Of a stretch of DNA of 64,000 bases, positions 33,647 through 44,216 are shown one piece after another. How positions within the stretch are numbered: position 1 is the stretch's first letter; every line of letters begins with the position of its first letter. Source of the stretch: Aradus depressus. Its lineage: Eukaryota > Arthropoda > Insecta > Hemiptera > Aradidae. The stretch lies in NCBI GenBank assembly GCA_963662175.1, contig OY759227.1, positions 1,334,501 to 1,398,500 of the forward strand, in the 5' to 3' direction. The notes beneath the pieces were generated by a model. It was not told where the DNA came from. It saw nothing but the letters and a program-made list of their open reading frames with translations, and did no database searches. Both the position numbers and the translations under genes were made by a program.

Positions 33647-33934
33647 CCTCGAGCCTCGGCGGACCGCCGGTGTCAATAACACCTGGCGGGCCTAACCCGG
33701 CATGAACTTTCCGAGAATCAGTGCACTCAAGAAAGCTACAACTATGGTTCCTAATCGGGAGGACGAAGAGGGTGTTATGGTCCCACACCAGGGACGAAAG
33801 CACCCAAAAGCACAGGGGGGTGGTTTTAGTGAAACTGCCCTTGACGAGATACATCACACTGTTGGGAAGCACGTGCTTCCCTTCGTTGAAAGTATTCCCA
33901 TCGCCCTGCGAAAAAAAAAAAAAAAAAAAAAAAA
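33647..33934 (+). other. R1-like LINE 3' UTR and poly-A tail
   Basis: A non-coding stretch of about 264 bp is followed by 24 A residues (33911-33934), the tail expected at a LINE 3' end. Satellite sequence begins directly after. Confidence 0.8.
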
Positions 33935-34121
33935 GCTCATGGAGCTATTTCAAAAAGTCAGTGAACCGAACTTCAGATTTGCGCTGAGGGCTTCATACCT
34001 CCAAATTGGAATACAACTTGTCTTCTTAGAATAAATAAAGTGGAGTGTATCTCGAATTTTAAGTATATTTCTTCGGTTTTGGCTACCAAACTACATTCAT
34101 GTATCAAATTGCATTATATAT
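33935..34121. repeat. Satellite block between R1 LINE and copia
   Basis: One partial unit of the same family as 11937-14658 (AGTCAGTGAACCGAACTTC, TACCAAACTACATTCATG). It runs from the LINE poly-A to the copia target site TATAT at 34117-34121. About 24 bp of the consensus are missing after GCTCATGGAG. Confidence 0.85.
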
Positions 34122-34328
34122 TGTTAAGATATACCTTTTAGGTGGAAGCAAATAATTTAGTGAGAGAATAACTTTTAATATAACAGGAGTACATTCATAT
34201 AGATTAACTAATTGACTAGACTTTTTGGTATATATGACAATCACATGTCAACACTAAACAACTGATAATAATCCAGTATACTCATTGAAGTGACGTGACG
34301 TATTTGGTGGAAAGATTTAAATTTAACA
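34122..34328 (-). repeat. Copia 3' LTR
   Basis: 207 bp, TGTTAAGATATACC to TTTAACA on the plus strand. It differs from the other LTR at three sites. Confidence 0.95.
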
Positions 34329-37300
34329 CTCCCCTCTCAAAACGTACATCACTAGAATTTATCAGTCTTCTCAGTCCTAATTTGTAGACACAATTTTCAT
34401 GATTTGCGCGACCCAATGGTTTCATTAAAACATCGGCAACCATCTCTTGCGTAGGTATATGCTGCAGGTCCACCAACACATTCTTGATTGAACTTCGTGA
34501 TATGTTTAGTACGTTTGTGAATAACTGGGTTGTTGGCTATACATTCAGCACCTCTATTATCAGTGAAAACTGTTATTTTACTGAGCTTCTTCAGACCAAT
34601 TTCTATCAATAAGCTTCTCAAATGTATAGCTTCTTTGATAGCTTCTGATAGACTATCATACTCAGCCTCTGCTGTTGATAAAGCGACTGTTTGTTGCTTC
34701 TGGGATCTCCAGGACATAGCTGCGTTGCTTAAAGTAAAGACATAACCCGTGAAGGAGCAGCGGTCTGTGGGATCGCCTCCCCAATCAGCATCAGAATATC
34801 CGACAACTGTAACATTCGATGTAGTATAAACTAGTCCTAAATCTTTAGTCCCAGCAAGGTATCTCACAACTCTTGTTGCTTTAACAATATGCCACCTTTT
34901 AGGGCAACTCGTGAACTGTGCCAATCTTGCTACTGTGTTAGATATATCGGGTCTTGTAGATACCGATAGACACATGAGGGCTCCAATGAGTCCACGATAA
35001 GGAAATTTCTCATACGAGTTATCACTTGAGCCATCATTAGTTTCTTCATAAAACTTCAATTCTGATGGTGTAGAGACTGAATTACATTTGCTCATTCCAA
35101 ACCGTTGTATGATGTCTAGAATATAGCTTCTTTGGTTTATCACTACCTTATCTTTGGATTGATTTATTTCTAGCCCTAAGGGCTTTGCTAATCCTAGATC
35201 TTTAACCTCGAACTTGGCTGCAAGTCCTCGTTTAATTTCTTCTATCCATTTTTCATTTTTAGAAGCAATTAGAATGTCATCTACATAGAGTAATAGCAAC
35301 AGGATATCATTATTGCGATGAGCATAATAGAGACATGGCTCACCAATGATTGGAGTTAACCCTAGATCTTTCAGCCTTTCATCTATAGCTTCGTTCCATT
35401 TTCTTCCTCCTTGACGAAGTCCATATAACGCCTTGTTAAGTCTACAAGTATCACCACCAGCTTTTATAGCTTTCAATATCTTGTTGGCCTTATAACTTAT
35501 ATCTTTGTCATTACTGTGACTAATTCTCTGCAACATTTCCTCGAGCATATCAGGCATTTCCATTACAACCTCTTCGTCTAGTTGACCATTCAAATAGGCA
35601 GTTATTATATCAATCTGATGCACCTGAAGGCCATAACTAGCTGAGATAGCCATTAACATACGAATGGTTTGTAATCTGGCTACTGGTGCAAATGTTTGGT
35701 GATAGTCAATTCCAAATCTTTGACTATACCCTTTTGCTACAATTCTGGCTTTAAAATGATTTATTGATCCGTCTGACTGATACTTTTTAGTCAGAACAAT
35801 ACGAGAGCCAACCACATTTTGCCCTTCCTTGTACTTTACTATTTCAAACGTATCGTTTTTGACTAGACCGGTGACTTCGGCTTGAATTGCACGTTCCCAG
35901 GCCTCTTTTTCTTCGCTATTCATAGCTTCGTTGATTGATACTTCTGCTACACCAGCAAATACCTCGCCATTTTCACTTTCTTCATCGGCAAACACATCAT
36001 CATCATCACCCATTTCTGCATTTGGAGTGCCCTCATCACTAGGTTGTGAAGATTGAGTACGTAGCAATTTTGGTCTACCACGACCTCTTGGTGGGTGTTG
36101 GTTCGGTGGGGCTGATTCAGGTGTTTTTGACAGACTAGATGAACTAACCACTTGTCCATTTGTATCAGCCGTCTGTATGACACAGTCTCCATCATTTGAG
36201 ATATTTTCACAATCTTCTTCTTGCTCATTCATAAAATCGACTAGTTGCTCATTTTTAAACGAATCTGGAGAATCTTTTACAAACTTTACGTCTCGAGCAA
36301 TCACAATCTTTCTTGCATCAGGTAACCACACTCGGAATCCTTTTGCTTCACGAGGATATACCACAAAAATACCTTTTATTGATCTCGGGGCGAATTTATC
36401 TTTGGTTGGAAGTTTGTCCAACACATATACTGGAGATCCAAAAATATGCAAGTTTGATAAATCAGGTTTCTCTCCTTTGAACCTCTCATAAGGAGACATT
36501 CCATCAAGAGCCGACGTAGGTGACCTGTTACGAATATAACAAGCCGTGGCTACAGCTTCAGCCCAAAACGTTTGAGGAAGTTTAGACTGAAGTAACAGAC
36601 ATCTTGCCATCTCAACAATCGTACGATTAAAACGTTCGGCAACTCCATTTTGTTGTGGAGTATGTGGAACAGTAAGTCTACGTTGAATACCAAATCTTTT
36701 AAGTAGACTATCAAACCCGTTACTACAGTATTCTTTACCGTTGTCTGACTGGAGACATTTGATACTTCTCCCGGTTTGATTTTCCATATGACTCTTATAT
36801 TGCTCAAACGCCGATATCACTCCATTCTTTCGTCCTAGAAGGTAGATTTCTGACCATCTAGAGGCATCATCTATAAAGGAGACAAAATACTTAGCTCCAT
36901 TTAGAGATTGCACTCGAGTTTTACCAACAACATCTGAATGAACAATTTTTAATGGCTCACTACATGGTAATTTACTCTTTGTATAGGGCAAACTAGTCTT
37001 TTTCCCTCTAATACAAGTATCGCATTCAGGAACTTCTATTTTACCAGCATCCAGTCCCATGGTATCTTTAGTTACTCTGACCACATCCTTGAAGTTTAAA
37101 TGGCCTAGCTTCTTGTGCCATTCTTAGAGATCATCTTGACTGACATGAGCAGATACCTTAGCAAACTGGGAACTCTGTGAAATAAAATATAAATTATTCT
37201 TTCTAATTGCACTGAGTCTTACTCTGCCTTCATTATCCGTAATTATCGCTGAATTTTTGGTAAAAGTTACACTATGACCCCTATCAGTAATCTTAGCAAC

Positions 37301-38398
37301 TGATACTAAGTTTGACCTTAAATCAGGAACAAATAACGTGTCTTTCAACTCAACCATCTTTGAGTATCCCTCACAATTTAAAGGAATCATAACATTACCA
37401 GATCCTTGAACATCAGTTGACGAGTTACTAGCTAAATGCAAAGTCCCACATGTAGATTCTCTCAGTACCTCAAACTTTTCTCGGTCATTACATAAGTGAC
37501 TAGTACAACCACTATCTAAAATCCAAGGTTCATCAGATAGTGACTTACCTTTCACTGATCCAGTACCAAAACACACGGCATATGACTCGTCTGCTGCATT
37601 AGATGCTTCATTTTTCGGACCACGCCTATTTGAGCTGTTACCTTTACTCTGCTCTTTACCCTCTGCTGCTTTGTGACCAAACGCTGCACAATTATAACAG
37701 CGTATCCTACTTTGTTGCTCTGATTTATTACCGTTTCTATAAGACTTCTTGAACTTGGATGTCTTGGAATACTTTTTATAGGCCATTGCTCCTGCTGCTT
37801 GTACAAGTTCATCATTACTTTGGGTCTCAGCATGCTCTAATATTTTTGCTTTCAAAACATCTGATGATGGCAACTCATCACGAGCTTCAATTGCTAACCT
37901 AAACTGCTCAAAACTAGCAGGCAAGCTATAAAGTAATGCAATTGATACAACATCTGGATGAAAGTTAATTTTCATTGCAGCTAATTTATCCAAGGCACCA
38001 AAAAATCGACGAACATGTTCCCTAATGTCGCCTCCCTCTTGAAGTTTAGTAAATAAAAAGGTTTTCAACAATTTTACCTTCTTCAGAGGTCCTTGAGGGG
38101 CAAAAACACTTGCTAACTTAAGCCATACCTCTCTGGATGAATCACAATCACTAACATGATGTAGCTCCTCTGCTCCAATCGATAATATTAAATCAGCTTT
38201 GGCTATTTGATCTTTTTCAAGCCAATTGCTACGTTCAAGTTCTCTTGCTGCAGCATCAGCTCCAGTTAAACTTGAAGGAATGAGTTTGGTTCCATCAACA
38301 TAACCCCAAACACCATTTTTCACTAGCATAGCTTGAGCGTGAATTTTCCAGGAATCATAATTATCTTTCTTCAATTCACAAATCTTAATTACATTCAT
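34282..38398 (-). pseudogene. Copia gag-pol polyprotein, two defects
   Basis: The frame starts at ATG 38398. Gag is followed by a zinc knuckle CYNCAAFGHKAAE whose last Cys is replaced. The protease reads WILDSGCTSHLC, the pre-integrase WHKKLGHLN, and the integrase has HSDVVGK, SFIDDASRWSE and TPQQNGVAERFNRT. The RT has IDIITAYLNGQL and YVDDILIA, and the RNase H has YSDADWGGDPTDRCS and STAEAEYDSLSEA. A TAA at 37124-37126 lies just before WHKKLGHLN in an otherwise continuous frame. A one-base loss near 34470 shifts the last about 60 codons (PTQEMVADVLMKPLG), which end at 34282. The rest is intact. Confidence 0.93.
34329..34342 (-). promoter_or_regulatory. Copia polypurine tract
   Basis: The minus strand reads TTTTGAGAGGGGAG immediately before the 3' LTR, where plus-strand priming occurs. 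Confidence 0.8.
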
Positions 38399-38480
38399 TT
38401 TTATTTCACACTATTTGAAGAGACGTAATAATTTAACCTCAAATTTTTGTACAAACAATTATTTGTATTTTTAATTCACA

Positions 38481-38494
38481 CCTGGGCCATAACC
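38481..38494 (-). promoter_or_regulatory. Copia primer-binding site
   Basis: The minus strand reads GGTTATGGCCCAGG directly after the 5' LTR. This resembles the initiator-Met tRNA half-molecule site used by copia elements, with one G fewer. Confidence 0.75.
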
Positions 38495-38701
38495 TGTTAA
38501 GATATACCTTTTAGGTGGAAGCAAATAATTTAGTGAGAGAATAACTTTTAATATAACAGGAGTACATTTATATAAATTAACTAATTGACTAGACTTTTTG
38601 GTATATATGACAATCACATGTCAACACTAAACAACTGATAATAATCCAGTATACTCATTGAAGTGACGTGACGTATTTGGTGGAAAGATTTAAATCTAAC
38701 A
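38495..38701 (-). repeat. Copia 5' LTR
   Basis: 207 bp and near-identical to 34122-34328. It lies next to the primer-binding site, so it is the 5' LTR of this minus-strand element. Confidence 0.95.
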
Positions 38702-38713
38702 TATATCAACTTG

Positions 38714-39107
38714 TCCAATAACGATAAAAGGAATCGTTATTCTTTATATAATAAAAAATAAATGTTTATCAAAATGGCAGCATTGAGGATTCAGGAAGGG
38801 TGGGGGAAAAAAGTGGGAGTGTGGAGCGTGGAGCGAGAGAGAACAGAGGTTGTTGGAGTGTGGTCTGGAGAGAGAAAGAGAGAAGTGTTGGGGTTGCAGA
38901 TAGAGAGTGAAGCAGGAAGGTTGTTGGAATTTTTGTGGTTGGAGAGAGAGATTGAAGTGGACGGGTGTTTTTTTTATGGGAGAGTGCAAGTGAACGGATG
39001 ATAGAGAGTTGACTGAAGTAGTGAAGATTCTTTGTGGAGTTGGAAGTCTGGAGTTCTGGAAGTGGGCAGATTGATGGAAGAATCGATGAGCCTATGATGT
39101 ACTGCCT
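38714..39107 (+). repeat. 5' LTR (shared part) of gypsy-like element
   Basis: This shares about 390 bp with 43096-43491, with around eight differences. It includes TTTATATAATAAAAAATAAA near the start (a possible TATA region) and a GA-rich middle. The first few bases are altered next to the copia insertion. After 39107 the two copies diverge, so part of U5 may be deleted here. Confidence 0.85.
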
Positions 39108-40044
39108 CGGCGGATCAGGACTCCGGAACGTAGATAGCGATGTTCGGGAATCTGGATTTGTAGAAGGAACGGGAGCAAATTCTATTATAGTCACGAGTCC
39201 GCTTATAGGAAGGTCTAATTCGGGTGATGAGGATGCAAACAAAAATAAAGACGATAATCCGTTTACTCCGAGCCAATTTGAGCAAATGATGGATCGTATG
39301 CAAAAAACATTCGAAAAGATGGATCATCAATTTGAACAGTTAAGTTGTAAGATAGAAACTAATAAAAAAGAAATCATTGAGTCGGTTGAGCAAAGGTTGA
39401 AGGTTTTTAAAATACAAATAAATTAAATAATAGTGGAGACAAAAACAGATCTTATTGAAGTTGAAAATAAATGTGAAAATAAATTAATAACAGATGAGAA
39501 AAAGAAATTAAATGAAATAGGTAATGCTCAGAAAAATGAATTAGAAATAAGTAAAAGCAAATCAAATAGGAACAAAAATAGAAAGGAAAATAGAAAAATA
39601 AAATTGAACAAAGAAATAAATAAAGATTATATTCCGTTTAATACATTATGTCGGCTAGGTTTTATTAGAAAAAGTTATAAATTTTCAAAAATTTCCAAAG
39701 ATAAAATAAAAAATAAAAATATCGTTATCTTGAAAGTAAAATTAACAGAAATAAATTATAAGAATATTTGTAAAGGAAATTTGGGCCATATTTGCCAAGT
39801 AAGCTGTGATAAGACAAAATTAAAAAAAACTAATCATAAAAGAAAAGCTAAAGTAATGTTCCAACCAAATTCTAGGAGAATTAGATATCGGAAAACAAAT
39901 TTGTACAAATATGAAAATAAACAAAAACAAAGTAAGCACATTAAAATCCCACAACTAGTAAATTTAAGTAAAAAGATCCCTAAATTAAAGAAAATTAAAA
40001 ATCACAAGAAATTTAAAAAAAAAAAAAAAGTTTCCTTCAGATAA
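39108..40044 (+). pseudogene. Gag-like protein of gypsy-like element
   Basis: The first segment has a coiled-coil-like stretch (FEQMMDRMQKTFEKMDHQFE, then VEQRLKVFK) typical of gag N-termini in insect gypsy-type elements. A TAA at 39424-39426 interrupts it, and the same frame continues as a Lys/Asn-rich tail to 40044. The tail composition is extreme and reflects A-rich DNA rather than a known domain. There is no zinc knuckle. The frame is open upstream into the LTR to about 39034. Confidence 0.55.
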
Positions 40045-40173
40045 ACCGATTGATTATTTTTGATAACAAGGAACTCGAAATTGGATTTTTGTTATGGATT
40101 TATGGATATGGTTTGTGGATAGAATTTTGTTGTATTTCGTTTAAAATCTAAATAAATGTTAAATAAACATAAG

Positions 40174-41002
40174 TTTTTTTTTTTTTTTATATTTTTTTTT
40201 TTATTTTTTTTTTTTTGCATTGGAGGGGAAATGCTGTGACGCACATCCAGGGAAGGTAGCCCTGGATAGTGTGGGACTCGAGACGGTTCACCATCACTAT
40301 ACCCACTAAAACCCCCTCCTTGCCGATCCTGATTCCCTTCCGCGGAACTGACGGTCTGTCATTACTTCGCGGAAGGGAGGAAGGGTGGCTGGTAACGCCC
40401 CTTCTTCTGTTTTATTACCGCTACTCTTCCTTGTCAGCCCTCTCCTGAAGAGCCAACCCGCCCATGATGAGCGCTGCAAAATCGCAGCCTTCATCCCACG
40501 ACTCCTGGGAGCGCAGCATAGCGTCCACGTAACTGGTAGCAGTCAGCGGGGCGCCCATGCTGCACTCCAGATTTTTCCTTCCCTCCTCAAATCTGGGGCA
40601 TTTGAGGAGGACATGCTCCGCCGACTCCGTCTCACCAAGGCACGCGGGGCAGTCTGGTGTTGTTGCTGCCCCGATTTTGTGGAGGTACCCCCGGAACCCA
40701 CCGTGTCCCGTGAGTACCTGGGTGAGGTGGTAATTCACCTCCCCATGCTTTCTGGTGAGCCAAGGCTCGACTCGAGGGATGAGCCGATGGGTCCACCGTC
40801 CCTTTGTGGACTTGTCCCATTCTTCCTGCCACTCCCTAATTGTCCTGGCCCTCTCTGGCTCTGCTGGACCAGGGCTGGCCCCCGCGTCCTGATAGAAGAC
40901 CCGGTTTCCCCTGTGGTCGAAGCGCTGCACCACCTCTTCCACCTGAACCGGGTTTTGTTTCCTTTTGAAGTGTCGCGTACGTTCCCGTGCCAAGAGGTCA
41001 AT
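40174..41002 (-). mobile_element. LINE 3' fragment (R1/Jockey-type)
   Basis: This is a 5'-truncated LINE on the minus strand, ending in a T-rich run on the plus strand (40174-40216), the copied poly-A tail. It carries the C-terminal part of ORF2 and about 200 bp of 3' UTR. The family differs from the LINE at 14659-33934. No clear target duplication was found. A run of 13 G (41003-41015) abuts the truncated end. Confidence 0.75.
40421..40993 (-). pseudogene. LINE ORF2 C-terminal domain, fragment
   Basis: The fragment keeps the post-RT part: GRWTHRLIPRVEPWL, QVLTGHGGFRGYLHKIG and the Cys/His cluster CPACLGETESAEHVLLKCP. It is open for 190 codons to TAA at 40421. The RT itself is absent, as in 5'-truncated insertions. 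The start is the truncation point, not an initiation codon. Confidence 0.8.
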
Positions 41003-41082
41003 GGGGGGGGGGGGGTACTTTATGTAAAAGATAATAGTCTCAGAACATAAGAAAAAAATTAAATAAAATCTTTGCTAAATTC

Positions 41083-41220
41083 ATGTCGGTATACGAAGGG
41101 CCGTATGAGATTTTAAAATGTTATGAAAATGGATCATATTTGGTACGCAACATAAATAATAACAAAGTAAAAGGGACCTACAACATAAGTGATATGAGGA
41201 CAGTCGATGAGACCACTTAG
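41083..41220 (+). pseudogene. Gypsy-like pol, C-terminal tail of integrase
   Basis: The last 45 codons of pol are open to TAG 41218-41220: VYEGPYEILKCYENGSYLV, then GTYNISDMR. The same pattern (YEGPFEVMQCYDNGAYLL, GTYNLKDLR) occurs on the minus strand at 63862-64000. This integrase-tail signature is what identifies the remnant as gypsy-type. Confidence 0.75.
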
Positions 41221-43067
41221 TAATTAGAGAATCAGGGGTACTTGGTGGCCAGTACAAAATAATGTTTCTTGCATGACTTTAATGCATAATAATAATAATA
41301 AAATAAAATTCAATAAAAAAAAAAAATAAAAAAACAATAGATAGTTATTTGTTTAAAGGGACATGGTGTTGTGTCCGAGAGGATTAGAGACCAGTCATAC
41401 AGAATTAGAGAAGCACTGTTAACCCATATTACAATATGTTTCCTGGGAAGATAGCGGAAATGGTGTCAGATGGATTATGTGTCGGTAAGGCAGCATGAGA
41501 GGTTGGGACCTGACTAATAGGTATAGCTGTGGAGAGGGGAGAAACCAGGCATTTAAACTACGGTCTTCGAGCGTTCTTGTCGAGTGTTTTTGTTGGAGAC
41601 ATAATAACATTATGTGACTTGTCTGTCTTTGCTATTGCAATTTTGTTTTGATCAAGTATGACCTCTTATATGTTCAAATCATGAGAGACCTTGCTCCATG
41701 TGTATGTGTTGGTCGGCTTGTCTGGGTCATATAAGCCTCGCTTGATCATATGTTTTTTTTTCTTAATTTATGAAATTGAATTTGTTTTTTTTGTTATGCA
41801 TGTTCTTACATTTTATTGTTCATATAGAAATTGTGAAAAAGGAAAACATTTTTATTAGCTATGGATTATTTATTAGGAAATATGTGGTATTGTCAAAGAA
41901 TAAAAAAAAAAAAATTGTATAAAATATTAATTAAATTATAAATTAATATAGAGCGTAATAAACATGAGATGGCAACCACATCTATGTTGACGAGTCGAAC
42001 TGATAAAACAGATAAACAAATAAGACAGCTGTCTAGAGTCTTTGATGATTGTCACTGAGAGTTATAAACATGTATCTAATATAAATATTTATTGTAAGTA
42101 TTTCTTTTTATAATGTATGCTATTTCATTGTATTTATGGTGGTTGTGTTATATTATGAGAGATAACAATTATCATGTAGGTCGGAGATTAATTAATATGC
42201 GTAAAGTGGATAGTGTTCTGTCAAAGAAAAAAATAATAAATAATAATAATTAATGATATTAAAAAAAAAAAAAAATGTTTAGTGCCTTCTTCACTCTGAA
42301 CAAGAAATTGATATTTTAATGTTTTTTTTTATAATAAAAAAACAAAAATTATTTATTGAAAATATATTATATTCAAAGGTGGGTGTTGTGATTTTTATGG
42401 GAAATTTTATATAGGGGTTGATATGAGATAAGCTATTTTTATGATATATTTCTGCATGAGTTTTTTAAATGGTATTGAAAAAAAAAAAAAAATTTTTAGT
42501 GTGGGGTGTTTTGAATATAAAAAAATAAATAGATAATTATAGGTTTAAAGGGTGTATTATTGTTATTAAACCGTGGTTGTCAACAACGTGGGCACTGTTG
42601 ATTTATAGGAAGTTAGCACCCTTACGGAAACGAGCTATATTTACCCACAAACTGGTCGTTGAAAGCATAGTATCGCGTGTAGTTTCAAAAAAAAAAAAAA
42701 AAAAAGATTAAATATTCAAGGAAATTAAAAAAAAATATATATATGTTCCTAACATTTTTAGATAGATAACTCTATACGTAACTCTGTGTAAAAATAAAAA
42801 AATGCACAGGAATATTTTTTTTTTTTTTAAATATCATCCTAGGGGCATTCAAGTAACAAATTATAACAGTCTTAAGGGAGAAAATCTATTAAATTTATAT
42901 TATATTTATAGTTGTTGGAAATAGAAAAAAAAAAAAAAAAAAAATTGTTTATATACTTTGTTATGGTAAAGAATGTGCAATAAGATTTACAATATTTGTA
43001 TGAGTCGGAATGTAAAGAATAACAGATTTCTTTTTATATAAGGAAAAGGATATGTAACGTGTAGAAT
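41221..43067. other. Non-coding 3' region of gypsy-like element
   Basis: About 1.85 kb between the pol stop and the polypurine tract. It is AT-rich, with many A and T runs, and no coding frame can be supported. An env gene would sit here, but nothing resembling one is visible. Confidence 0.6.
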
Positions 43068-43095
43068 GGGGGGGAGGGGGGGGGGGGGGGGGGGG
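43068..43095 (+). promoter_or_regulatory. G-rich polypurine tract
   Basis: This is a 28-base tract of G with a single A at 43075, directly before the 3' LTR. It is preceded by ACGTGTAGAAT, which also precedes the tract at 63036-63043 (minus strand). The expanded G run may be a replication-slippage product or an assembly artefact. Confidence 0.7.
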
Positions 43096-43491
43096 TCACA
43101 AATAACGATAAAAGAAATCGTTATTCTTTATATAATAAAAAATAAATGTTTATCAAAATGGCAGCATTGAGGATTCAGGAAGGGTGGGGAAAAAAAGTGG
43201 GAGTGTGGAGCGTGGAGCGAGAGAGAACAGAGGTTGTTGGAGTGTGGTCTGGAGAGAGAAAGAGAGAAGTGTTGGAGTTGCAGATAGAGAGTGAAGCAGG
43301 AAGGTTGTTGGAATTTTTGTGGTTGGAGAGAGAGAGTGAAGTGGACGGGTGTTTTTTTTATGGAAGAGTGCAAGTGAACGGATGATAGAGAGTTGACTGG
43401 AGTCGTGAAGATTCTTTGTGGAGTTGGAAGTCTGGAGTTCTGGAAGTGGGTAGATTGATGGAAGAATCGATGAGCCTATGATGTACTGAGG
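43096..43491 (+). repeat. 3' LTR (shared part) of gypsy-like element
   Basis: It begins TCACAAATAACG immediately after the polypurine tract. Sequence from 43492 to about 43780, before the satellite resumes, may be the rest of the LTR. Confidence 0.85.
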
Positions 43492-44109
43492 AGCAGCGGA
43501 GGATTGGAGGATAGATAGTAAAATTGTGAGTGAATAAAAAATAAATTTTATATTATCACTGTCTATCGATTTATGTTAAATGTAAAAAAAAAAAATAATA
43601 AAAATATTAAATCTTATTCCATGAAAACATTTTTATTAAAAGAATTCATCGCCCAATTTCATTATTCAAAAATACAATAGTAAATATTAAGAGAATAAGA
43701 ATTATTACAATGGCGCAACAACGTGGAGCTAATTTTAAAAAAAATAATATAATTATATTTTACCGTATAGAAGACATATTACACAATATGCATTACTCCA
43801 GAATAAAACAAAGATGTGCAAGAGCTTATGGGAGATTGTTATTACCACTATTTCAGAAAGTCAGTGAACCGAACTTCAGATTTGGGGTGAGGGTTTCAAT
43901 ACCTTCAATTTGGAATACAACTTGTCCTCTTAGAATAAAAAAATCTGGAGTCTATCTCGAACTTTAAGTATATTTGTCGTGTTTGGACTACAAAACTACA
44001 ATGAAAACTGACATTATTGCAGAGATATTGTGAAATAATTCAAATGAACTTGAAAGAAATAAAACTTGTTTATTTATGATATTGGCTAATTTCACTAACT
44101 ATATTTACA

Positions 44110-44145
44110 TGGGAGTACTTTCGGTATTTCTACCATCCTCAGCCA
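44110..44145 (-). ncRNA. Hammerhead ribozyme, left arm of palindrome
   Basis: The mirror copy of 44181-44216 on the minus strand. CTGAGGA is at 44142-44136 and helix I uses 44145-44143 with 44112-44110. Together the two arms would fold into a long hairpin in RNA, competing with ribozyme folding. Confidence 0.6.
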
Positions 44146-44180
44146 GAAGCATAAGAGATAAGTCTTATCTCTTATGCTTT

Positions 44181-44216
44181 TGGCTGAGGATGGTAGAAAT
44201 ACCGAAAGTACTCCCA
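44181..44216 (+). ncRNA. Hammerhead ribozyme, right arm of palindrome
   Basis: The core is CTGAGGA (44184-44190), one extra T, and helix II GGTA/TACC with loop GAAA (44192-44203), then GAAA (44204-44207). Helix III is AG/CT around TA, cleavage is expected after C44213, and helix I pairs TGG (44181-44183) with CCA (44214-44216). The layout is the same as the motif at 69-110. All core bases are present. Self-cleavage is inferred. Confidence 0.65.

Larger units (their letters stand above)
14659..33934 (+). mobile_element. R1-clade LINE, split by Polinton copy 2
   Basis: The non-LTR element has a 5' UTR (14659 to about 15013), ORF1, ORF2 and a 3' UTR with a 24-base A tail at 33911-33934. ORF2 is cut at 19206 and resumes at 33199. 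The hexamer GGCGGA is duplicated by the Polinton, and the reading frame is in phase across the empty site. Without the Polinton the LINE is about 5.3 kb. The flanks are satellite: AGCTCAAGGGAG (14647-14658) on the left and AGCTCATGGAG (33934-33944) on the right, a probable but diverged target duplication. Confidence 0.87.
34122..38701 (-). mobile_element. Ty1/copia retrotransposon, complete
   Basis: The 4,580-bp element has 207-bp LTRs at both ends, TG...CA termini, and a 5-bp target duplication TATAT (34117-34121 and 38702-38706). A primer-binding site lies next to the right (5') LTR and a polypurine tract next to the left (3') LTR. The two LTRs differ at three positions by my reading, so insertion is recent. 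The polyprotein is open except for one stop and one frameshift. Confidence 0.95.
38714..43780 (+). mobile_element. Gypsy-like LTR element with most of pol deleted
   Basis: The direct repeats 38714-39107 and 43096-43491 are LTRs about 98% identical by my count. Between them are a gag-like frame, a LINE fragment on the opposite strand, the last 45 codons of pol, a long non-coding segment and a G-rich polypurine tract. Protease, RT, RNase H and most of integrase are missing. Satellite sequence lies beyond both ends, but the exact outer limits and target duplication are not resolved. A relative lies at about 62510-64000 on the other strand. Confidence 0.75.

Noticed and set aside
38744..38989. 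81-codon minus-strand frame repeated at 43128-43373
   Set aside because: It is present in both LTRs and repeats because the LTR repeats. Its Ser/His/Pro-rich text reflects the GA-rich U3/R sequence.
39433..40044. Separate Lys-rich host gene
   Set aside because: It is in the same frame as the gag-like sequence upstream, separated by a single stop, inside the LTR element. The composition is due to A-rich DNA.
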